A stretch of DNA of 25,211 bases from positions 1-25,211 of the forward strand of contig CBDUQI010000070.1 in the NCBI GenBank assembly GCA_965369325.1, in the 5' to 3' direction. The stretch comes from CBDUQI01 sp965369325 (GTDB lineage: Bacteria; Pseudomonadota; Gammaproteobacteria; Steroidobacterales; JBCBZW01). The translations under genes and the position numbers were made by a program. The notes below the pieces were generated by a model. It ran no database searches and had not been told where the DNA came from. It worked only from the letters and a program-made list of their open reading frames with translations. Positions within the stretch are counted from its first letter, which is position 1, and every line of letters starts with the position of its first letter. Below, one piece after another: positions 1-6,457 of this stretch.

Positions 1-3000
1 GCGCTGTATTGGTACGGTTCGGTGCGCCATTGCGGCTGATTGGAGGTGCGGGCGCTATAGTCACGCGAGCCCGTGATGCTCAGCATCGGCGCCTTGATGC
101 CCTGCCATGAGCGCTCATGCATGCCTTGGCCGGTGCCCTGCGGCGAGATCATTAAAAAGGCCTTCACCCGCGGGTCCACCCACGCATCCGCCCGCTCTCC
201 GTCGCGCTGTGCGCCGGCCACCAAGTAGGTGGCATAGGCACCCAGGTAGTGTCCCCCCACGCCGATACGCGCCAGATCCAGTTTGCCCACCAAGTTCTGC
301 TGGCGGGCCATCAGACCGGGCAACTGATCGATGATGGCGGAGATATCCGCGGGGCGATCGGTAAAGCCACGCCGCGACTGGCGCTGCGGCGCATTCGGTG
401 AGTCTGCGTGGTCGGCCAGCACCACGGCATACCCCTGGCTCGCCCAGTGCTCGGCTAGGCGCGCATAGTCGTTGCGTGTGCCACGCTGGCCGTGTGAGAA
501 GATAATGACTGGATACGGCCCTGGGTTCTGGCGCTTTGCCGCGAGGGTAGCGGCCGGGTAAGTAATCCGCACGGTAAGAGTCCCCGAGTTCTCAGGGGCC
601 TGCAGGCTTAGGTTATCCAGCGTCCGTGCGGTGAATGCAGCGGCCGGAAGCGCGACGGCTTCGCCGGCCAACTCGGTTGCGGCCCCACGCCTGCCTCGGG
701 CCTGCGGGCCGTTGCTTGAGCGCTCGGGCGTCTGGGCTGTGCGGGTCTTTGTTCGCCTGCCGTCACGCCCGTCTTCACGTTGTCGCGCGCCGCCTGCGCG
801 CCCAGCGATGCTGGCAATCTCCTGTTCGCTAAGACGATTGTCTCCATCGCTGTCCAGGCGTGGGAAAAACTCATGCACGCGCTTCATCTGGCTGGGGATT
901 TCGTCTTTGATCAGATACCCGTCTCCGTCGCTGTCCAGTCGTGCCAGCCAATCCCCCATGCCGCCACCGCTGCCACCGTTTCGCCCGACACGGGCCTGTC
1001 CGCGTCGCTTACTGTCGCCTTCGCCTCGGCCAGCACTGCCGCGGCGGGGATCGGCCTGAGCTTCGCGCTGACCCATCGTCGGGCGCGTCCGCGGCAGGTC
1101 CGGGGCGGGAAGCGCTGCCGCCCGAACGCCCTTAGGCGCGGGCCGGCCATGTTCCTGCTGCAAAAAGCCGTCGGTTTGCGCATTCAGCTGGTTGCGCTGA
1201 AGGGCATTTAGCGCCTCGGAGTCATCGCGCAGGTAGGCATCCAGAAATTGCACGGTGGCCTGGGCAATCCAGGGGTGATGGCGTGCATCGCGTGCGTTCA
1301 CCGGGTACCAGGCGGGTGAGGTGGTAAAGGCATGATGCTGGGCACCTACGATCTCTACCAGGTGCTTATCCAGCGAGCCCATTTCGTCGTAAGCCAGGCG
1401 TAGCAGGCCCGGGTCGTTACGAATGGCCGGGAACCACTCAAAGTCGCGCGATCCTGTCACCACCAGGGCGGGCACGTTGATGTTGGACCAGGACCCCGCA
1501 TATAGCGAACGGGAGCCTTCATCATCCAGGCCACTGGCACGCTTGCCAAAGCGGCTGCCTGCCAGCATCTGGCTGCGCGGCATCTGCGGTCCCAGTGCTA
1601 GCACGGCCTTAAAGCGCGGGTCGGGATCGGCGTAATGGGTGCCGTCGTCGCGCGCGATCTGCAGGCCCGTCATGAACAGCGCGGTGGTCGAGCCCATGCA
1701 CTGCCCGCCCACCGCCAGCGCGCGCGTATCGACCGGCGACTGGGCGAGTTGCTCATTCCACTGATCGGAGTTCATTTGGTCCAGCACGTAGCGGATATCC
1801 TGCGGGCGTGGATCGAAGGTGTTCTTGGTGTCGCCCCGCGGGCCTCCGCGACGCTCAAGATGCTCGCGGTCACTGCCCGGGTGCGTCAGGAACACGCCGA
1901 TATACCCATTTTGCGCCAAGGCCTGGCCAAGGTAGTCGAAGGCCTCACGCGATTCGCCGTAGCCGTGCGAGAACACCACGGCGGGCAATGGCTGCGCGGC
2001 AGGCGCCAGGGGCGCAAACACGCGCACCGGAATATCGCGTCGGCGCTCGCGATCACGCCATTGCAGGTCCACCATACGTACGTCGTCAGGCGTCTCCAAC
2101 ACCGTCGGCACTACAGGGGAGCCCTCAGGTGCGGGAACATCGGCTCCGCCGGTCACCCCGAAAGTGCCGGCGAGAAGTTGTGCCCGTGCCTGTGTATCGC
2201 GTTTGAGGTACGTATCCCAGAATTGGGTGGTCGCGCCTTTTACTCGGTTAAGTTGGCTTGGAATCACCGGCACCTTGCGACCCCCTTGCGATGCGGTAGC
2301 GATGCCGCCCAGATGATGGTCGCCATCCTCCACCCATAGCAGGTACTTTTCTTTGGCGCTCGCGTTACGGTGGGCATCCAGTCGCCACTCGGCCGTCTGG
2401 CCGACGCGTTTGGAGGCGTCCTTGCTACCGGTGACGGTTAGCATTGGTCGGGTCATGGCTGACCAGGAGGCCGGCGTATCCGTTTTACTTCCGCCGGGAG
2501 GTGCCAGCAGCACTAGAGCGTCCACCCTTGGATCAGCGTACTGAGCACGTCCGCGCCCATAACCGCCAATCAGCTGGGTGGTTTGGCCTCCGAAGGAATG
2601 GCCAGCCACCCCAATGCGCTCGGCGTCCATGCGGTTGCCCAGCCCGTCGACGCGGCGGGCGATGTCTGCCAGTTGATCGATGATGGCGGAGATGTCCTGC
2701 GGACGGGTGGCCCATTTTGCGAACACGTCCATGCTGCGTTGGCCGCCAAACGACAGTGAGTCCTCGTGATTGACTTGAATGCAGACATATCCGTTGGCGG
2801 CCCAATGCTGCACGATCGGCTGGTAGTCGTCTTTGCTGGCCCAGGCCCCGTGGGAGAACAGGATGACCGGATAGTTTCCGGCGGGCGTCGGCCAGGTAAT
2901 GCGCAGCTGCAAGGGCTTATCACGCGCCGGGTCCTGAATGACCAGTTGCGCGCGCGTATCGATGGCCAGCGGCGCAGCCGGTGGTGCAGTGCGAGCGGCG

Positions 3001-3122
3001 GCGGCGCCAGCGACAAACAGTAGCGATAGCAGCGCGGCGGCAGTACGCCGTCGCCCGGTCTGCGGGCGGCGGCGGCGAGTGCTTGCGGGGAAAGGCGTAT
3101 GGGGGAGTAAGATGCTTGGCAC
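1..3122 (-). CDS. Secreted tandem triple alpha/beta-hydrolase with EF-hand pair (C-terminus off the window)
   Basis: One open frame of about 1040 codons runs leftwards from a GTG at 3122 to the window edge without a stop. GAGG stands 8 nt before the GTG, and no other good start is in frame. Residues 16-43 (Arg-rich, then a hydrophobic Ala/Leu stretch) look like a signal peptide with a long basic n-region. Domain 1 (about 45-300) has FSHGAW, elbow GHSFGG (Ser176), Asp235 and His269/270, a complete chlorophyllase/PAF-acetylhydrolase-like triad. Domain 2 (about 340-640) has FSHGYGES, elbow GQCMGS (Cys475), Asp560 and His596/597, a dienelactone-hydrolase-like Cys nucleophile. An Arg/Gly-rich linker flanks two canonical EF-hand loops, DSDGDGYLIKDE (730-741) and DSDGDNRLSEQE (757-768). 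Domain 3 (from about 850) has FSHGQRG but its elbow reads GHYLG, with Tyr959 where Ser/Cys is expected. Substrate unknown; an extracytoplasmic esterase/lipase-like role is inference. Confidence 0.85.
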   Translation of the reverse strand, partial: MPSILLPHTPFPASTRRRRPQTGRRRTAAALLSLLFVAGAAAARTAPPAAPLAIDTRAQLVIQDPARDKPLQLRITWPTPAGNYPVILFSHGAWASKDDYQPIVQHWAANGYVCIQVNHEDSLSFGGQRSMDVFAKWATRPQDISAIIDQLADIARRVDGLGNRMDAERIGVAGHSFGGQTTQLIGGYGRGRAQYADPRVDALVLLAPPGGSKTDTPASWSAMTRPMLTVTGSKDASKRVGQTAEWRLDAHRNASAKEKYLLWVEDGDHHLGGIATASQGGRKVPVIPSQLNRVKGATTQFWDTYLKRDTQARAQLLAGTFGVTGGADVPAPEGSPVVPTVLETPDDVRMVDLQWRDRERRRDIPVRVFAPLAPAAQPLPAVVFSHGYGESREAFDYLGQALAQNGYIGVFLTHPGSDREHLERRGGPRGDTKNTFDPRPQDIRYVLDQMNSDQWNEQLAQSPVDTRALAVGGQCMGSTTALFMTGLQIARDDGTHYADPDPRFKAVLALGPQMPRSQMLAGSRFGKRASGLDDEGSRSLYAGSWSNINVPALVVTGSRDFEWFPAIRNDPGLLRLAYDEMGSLDKHLVEIVGAQHHAFTTSPAWYPVNARDARHHPWIAQATVQFLDAYLRDDSEALNALQRNQLNAQTDGFLQQEHGRPAPKGVRAAALPAPDLPRTRPTMGQREAQADPRRGSAGRGEGDSKRRGQARVGRNGGSGGGMGDWLARLDSDGDGYLIKDEIPSQMKRVHEFFPRLDSDGDNRLSEQEIASIAGRAGGARQREDGRDGRRTKTRTAQTPERSSNGPQARGRRGAATELAGEAVALPAAAFTARTLDNLSLQAPENSGTLTVRITYPAATLAAKRQNPGPYPVIIFSHGQRGTRNDYARLAEHWASQGYAVVLADHADSPNAPQRQSRRGFTDRPADISAIIDQLPGLMARQQNLVGKLDLARIGVGGHYLGAYATYLVAGAQRDGERADAWVDPRVKAFLMISPQGTGQGMHERSWQGIKAPMLSITGSRDYSARTSNQPQWRTEPYQYS
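325..344. repeat. 20-bp exact direct repeat, copy A (hydrolase domain 3)
   Basis: TGATCGATGATGGCGGAGAT occurs here and again at 2674-2693. On the coding (minus) strand both copies encode the helix motif DISAIIDQL just before the nucleophile elbow of domains 3 and 1. The identity suggests that the two domains arose by internal duplication. Confidence 0.8.
2674..2693. repeat. 20-bp exact direct repeat, copy B (hydrolase domain 1)
   Basis: Second copy of the sequence at 325-344, in the same reading frame and at the equivalent position of domain 1. It encodes the same DISAIIDQL segment. Confidence 0.8.
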
Positions 3123-3258
3123 AGGGGAGGCCTCGGTGCATTGGGTAATATCTGTAATAGCGTTAGTTGACCCTGTTAGGTTGACATCTAATCTTAGTTC
3201 TAGCTTTAAGAATATTATTTAATATATTGAATGATATATAGATAATTATTTAACCTTA
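3123..3258 (-). promoter_or_regulatory. AT-rich upstream region of the hydrolase gene with a direct-repeat pair
   Basis: The stretch 3180-3260 is strikingly AT-rich in an otherwise GC-rich window, and lies upstream of the hydrolase start at 3122. Two near-identical direct repeats, GTTAGTTGAC (3162-3171) and GTTAGGTTGAC (3175-3185), sit 13 bp apart between the AT-rich block and the start. Such spacing could be an operator for a regulator binding one helical face, but no known consensus was recognised and no -35/-10 pair is clear. No hairpin terminator for aat is visible here. Confidence 0.4.
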
Positions 3259-3975
3259 TTAATCTTCAAGTAGTTTCGAGGGGCCTTGTTGGTCCGGTTC
3301 CTGCGGGCATTCCCGGCTCAGCAACTCAATAAAGTCGTTCCGTGATATCAGGCGGCTGCCCATCCGACTCAGGTGCGCAGAGGGCAGTTGGCAATCGATC
3401 AGGGCGTAGTCACGCGCCTGCATCTGGCGTACTAGGTGCACCAGCGCCACCTTGGAGCCATCCGCCTGGGCGGAGAACATAGACTCGCCAAAAAACACCC
3501 GCCCAAGCGCTACTCCGTATAGGCCGCCGGCCAGCGTGCTATCACGCCACACCTCCACCGAATGGGCATAGCCAAGGCGATGCAGGGCCACATAGGCCCG
3601 GTCCATTTCGCTGGTAATCCAGGTGCCACCCTGGGTGTCGCGTGGGGCGGCGCACTGGCGGATGACAGCCTCAAAATCCTGATCGAAGGTGACCTGGAAA
3701 CGCGCTGATCGGAGGGTCTTCGCGAGGCTGCGCGAGATGTGCAGATCGTTAGGATAAAGCACAGCGCGCGGGTCCGGTGACCACCATAGAATTGGCTGGC
3801 CCTGCTCATACCACGGGAAGATGCCACGCGAGTAGGCGGCCAGCAGGCGCGCTGGGCTGAGATCGCCGCCAGCCGCGAGCAGGCCGTCCGGCGAGCTCAA
3901 CGCCGTGCTGGGGTGAGGGAAGGCCTCTGGCGGGGCATCCGGATGGATCCACTGCAAGTTACCCGCGCGCGTCAA
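3259..3975 (-). CDS. aat: Leucyl/phenylalanyl-tRNA--protein transferase
   Basis: Cytoplasmic Aat transfers Leu or Phe from aminoacyl-tRNA to proteins with N-terminal Arg or Lys, marking them for ClpS/ClpAP (bacterial N-end rule). The 238-aa product has the family's usual length and hallmark segments: GIFPWYEQGQPILWWSPDPR (51-70), GGLYGV, the FGESMF block, and ALIDCQ in the C-terminal half. The start is a TTG at 3975; no ATG or GTG lies upstream in frame before the neighbouring gene, and a second TTG is six codons in. It begins 45 bp after the DUF482 gene and is probably co-transcribed with it and trxB. The usual neighbour ate/bpt (arginyl/leucyl transferase) is not next to it; the hydrolase gene is there instead. 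Confidence 0.95.
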   Translation of the reverse strand: MTRAGNLQWIHPDAPPEAFPHPSTALSSPDGLLAAGGDLSPARLLAAYSRGIFPWYEQGQPILWWSPDPRAVLYPNDLHISRSLAKTLRSARFQVTFDQDFEAVIRQCAAPRDTQGGTWITSEMDRAYVALHRLGYAHSVEVWRDSTLAGGLYGVALGRVFFGESMFSAQADGSKVALVHLVRQMQARDYALIDCQLPSAHLSRMGSRLISRNDFIELLSRECPQEPDQQGPSKLLED

Positions 3976-4020
3976 CGGCCGGTGCCCGGTATTGCATTGC
4001 GGGCCAAGGGCGCTGGCCGA

Positions 4021-5178
4021 CTATTGCTTATCGCCATCGGTCTGGCGAAAGGGCAGATGTGTGGCTGCCTGCTCTACGTAGCTGTCAACGTGGGCTTGCT
4101 CACGCTGCAGATACTCATCAACCGCACCGGCAAAGCGTGGATCTGCCAGGCGATGGGCCGACCAAGTGGTGGTGGGTTCGAACCCCCGGCTGAGCTTGTG
4201 CTCTCCCTGTGTACCTGGCTCAAACTGCGCCAAGCCATGGGCGATGCAGTAGTCGATGCCCTGGTAGTAGCAGGTTTCAAAATGCAGGCTGTGATACTCG
4301 CTCTCGCACCCCCAATAGCGTCCGTACAGGGTATGGGCATCGCGCAGAAATATGGCGCAGGCAACCGGGCGGGTGCCATCGCGAACCAGCAGCACCTGAA
4401 GCTGCTCTCCCAGGCTTTGACTCAGCGCATCGAAGCAGGCGCGGCTGAGGTAGGGCGGATTGCCGCGCTTGCTGAAGGTGCTCGCGTGAAAGCGGTAAGC
4501 GTCCGCCCACAACAGATCGTCCATCGTATCGCCCTGGTACCAGTGAAAGCTCAGCCCGGCCTCGCGGGCGCGGCGACGTTCTCGTTTGACGTTTTTGCGT
4601 TTTTTGGAGCTGAATGTCTCCAGGTAGTGCTCGAAGTCGCGGTACGCTCGGTTGTGCCAGTGGAACTGGCAGTCCTTGCGTAATAAGAATCCAGCGTTGC
4701 GTAGCCCCGAGAGCTCCTCCACCCGTGGGAATAGCACGTGAAACGAAGACAGCGAGAGTTGATCTGCCAGCGAGGTGGCGGTGGCGATCAACTGCTCAGT
4801 AAGCTGCGTGCTTTGGGCCTGGCCGCGCAGGGTTAGCAGCCGGTGCCCAGTGACCGGGGAAAACGGCACAGCCCCCAGCAACTTTGGATAGTAATCAAGA
4901 CCCGCGCGCCGATACGCATCCGCCCAGGCCCAGTCGAACACGAATTCGCCCCACGAATGCGCCTTGAGATAAAGCGGCATGGCGGCCAGCAGGCGCTGGT
5001 CCTCGTCGCGCAGGAGGATGTGCTGTGGCTGCCAGCCGGTTTCACCGCAGACACATTCGGTTTGCTCAAGCGCATTGAGGAATTCGTGCTTGAGAAAGGG
5101 CTGCTCGTCGTTCAGTAAGCCGTTCCACTGCGCGGGGGGGACCTCGGCAATGCGCTCAACGACCTCGGCCCTAAACAT
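4021..5178 (-). CDS. FemAB/GNAT-like DUF482 family protein
   Basis: The product (385 aa from ATG 5178) resembles the DUF482/FemAB-like family (PF04339), GNAT-fold proteins of unproven function often annotated as peptidoglycan biosynthesis/recognition proteins. Seen in the sequence: the N-terminal PFLKHEFLNALE and ETGW segments, a basic SSKKRKNVKRERRRARE helix in the middle, YGRYWGC, and the C-terminal LSRGFEP...SAH...DPRF block. An in-frame GTG at 5244 would add 22 low-complexity residues. Neither start has a convincing ribosome site, and ATG 5178 is chosen because family members begin at this point. It lies between trxB and aat in an apparent operon. No signal peptide or membrane segment is seen, so it is probably cytoplasmic. 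Substrate not known. Confidence 0.85.
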   Translation of the reverse strand: MFRAEVVERIAEVPPAQWNGLLNDEQPFLKHEFLNALEQTECVCGETGWQPQHILLRDEDQRLLAAMPLYLKAHSWGEFVFDWAWADAYRRAGLDYYPKLLGAVPFSPVTGHRLLTLRGQAQSTQLTEQLIATATSLADQLSLSSFHVLFPRVEELSGLRNAGFLLRKDCQFHWHNRAYRDFEHYLETFSSKKRKNVKRERRRAREAGLSFHWYQGDTMDDLLWADAYRFHASTFSKRGNPPYLSRACFDALSQSLGEQLQVLLVRDGTRPVACAIFLRDAHTLYGRYWGCESEYHSLHFETCYYQGIDYCIAHGLAQFEPGTQGEHKLSRGFEPTTTWSAHRLADPRFAGAVDEYLQREQAHVDSYVEQAATHLPFRQTDGDKQ

Positions 5179-5278
5179 AATGGCGGCCAGGGGCTGGGCC
5201 GGGTTTGCGGCCTTGTGCCGCTGTGTCGCGTGGTGCGGCGGCACCCTGATGCTTTAACGCGGCTTGTCGGATAAGCAG

Positions 5279-6238
5279 TTAGCCCTGATCTTCCAGAAAT
5301 TTTTCGGCATCCAATGCGGCCATGCAGCCTGAGCCTGCTGAGGTGATCGCTTGGCGGTACACGTGGTCGGCGACGTCGCCGGCCGCAAATACGCCCGGTA
5401 CGCTGGTGGCGGTGGCATTCCCGTTCAGCCCCGACTTCACCATGATATAGCCGTTGCGCATCTCCATCTGGTCCTTAAATATGCCGGTGTTTGGGGTGTG
5501 TCCGATAGCAATAAAGGCACCGGTCACTTCGATATTGGTGGTGCTACTAGAATCGGTGGTGCTGCGCAGGCGTAAACCCGTCAGGCCTGTGTCATCACCC
5601 AGAAATTCGTCCACCACGTGGTTCCACATCAGCCGGATGTTGCCTTTGTCACCTGAGCGCGCCAGCACTTTGTCCTGCATGATTTTCTCCGCTCGCATCG
5701 TGTCGCGGCGATGGATCAGCGTGACAGAGCGGCAGATATTAGCGAGGTAAAGCACCTCTTCGGCCGCGGTATTGCCGCCGCCCACCACGGCCACATCCTG
5801 ATTGCGGAAGAAGAATCCGTCGCAGGTGGCGCAGGCCGATACGCCTTTGCCCTTGTACGCCTCCTCGGAGTCCATACCCAGGTAGCGGGCGGTAGCGCCG
5901 GTGGAGATCACTAGAGCATCGGCGGTGTAGTTACCCTGGTCGCCGTTCAGCGTAAACGGGCGTTTGGATAAATCCACCGAGTGAATGTGGTCGGCGACCA
6001 ACTCGGTATCAAAACGCTCCGCGTGGCGTTGCATACGATCCATCAGATCCGGCCCCTGCAGCCCTTCAACATCGCCTGGCCAATTGTCGACCTCGGTGGT
6101 GGTCATTAGCTGCCCGCCTTTTTCCAAGCCCGTGATTAATACCGGGTTCAGGTTAGCTCGGGCACCATAAACGGCAGCCGAATACCCCGCCGGCCCCGAC
6201 CCCAGAATTAACAGTCGACAGTGTTTTTGTTCACTCAT
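5279..6238 (-). CDS. trxB: Thioredoxin-disulfide reductase
   Basis: TrxB moves electrons from NADPH through FAD to the active-site disulfide and on to thioredoxin in the cytoplasm. The 319-aa length is standard. Visible motifs: FAD-binding GSGPAG (13-18), the redox CATC (136-139), the NADPH-binding GGGNTAAEE segment with HRRD a little later, and the C-terminal FAD signature GVFAAGDV. It is the first gene of the leftward set trxB-DUF482-aat and is transcribed divergently from ftsK, an arrangement common in gammaproteobacteria. Confidence 0.97.
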   Translation of the reverse strand: MSEQKHCRLLILGSGPAGYSAAVYGARANLNPVLITGLEKGGQLMTTTEVDNWPGDVEGLQGPDLMDRMQRHAERFDTELVADHIHSVDLSKRPFTLNGDQGNYTADALVISTGATARYLGMDSEEAYKGKGVSACATCDGFFFRNQDVAVVGGGNTAAEEVLYLANICRSVTLIHRRDTMRAEKIMQDKVLARSGDKGNIRLMWNHVVDEFLGDDTGLTGLRLRSTTDSSSTTNIEVTGAFIAIGHTPNTGIFKDQMEMRNGYIMVKSGLNGNATATSVPGVFAAGDVADHVYRQAITSAGSGCMAALDAEKFLEDQG

Positions 6239-6457
6239 GATTCAAACGGTCCTTCGAAAACCGGTGCGGCATGCCCGCCGCAACCCGGAAAGTGATATCA
6301 AGTGCGCGCGACAAGGTATACTTTCCTTGCCCTCAGTGCTAGTGGGGGCGGCCGTCGGTAAATCAAGACATTTAAAATAATCAAGAAGTTATATTAATAT
6401 ACTATTCATGCATATGAACTTAAGAACCCCCAGCAAACCGTCTACGGCGGTGACCGA
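6239..6457. promoter_or_regulatory. Divergent trxB/ftsK intergenic region
   Basis: This 219-bp gap must carry promoters for both trxB (minus) and ftsK (plus). It includes an AT-rich segment at about 6365-6420 with TATACT (6398-6403) as a possible -10 box on plus. No well-spaced -35 partner could be picked out on either strand, and no LexA-type CTGT-N8-ACAG site was seen. Confidence 0.45.

Noticed and set aside
608..1211. Several plus- and minus-strand frames over the EF-hand/linker region
   Set aside because: All are off-frame shadows of the hydrolase; the Arg/Gly-rich linker gives open frames on both strands.
1635..2339. Long 234-codon plus-strand frame opposite the hydrolase gene
   Set aside because: It is antisense to a continuous minus-strand gene with clear domains; GC-rich DNA commonly leaves such shadows open.
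4165..4185. GGGTTCGAACCC resembling a tRNA T-arm
   Set aside because: It lies inside the conserved C-terminal SRGFEP...SAH block of the DUF482 gene, and no acceptor or anticodon stems surround it.
3913..4683. 256-codon plus-strand frame opposite aat and DUF482
   Set aside because: It is antisense to two well-supported genes and has no recognisable motif.
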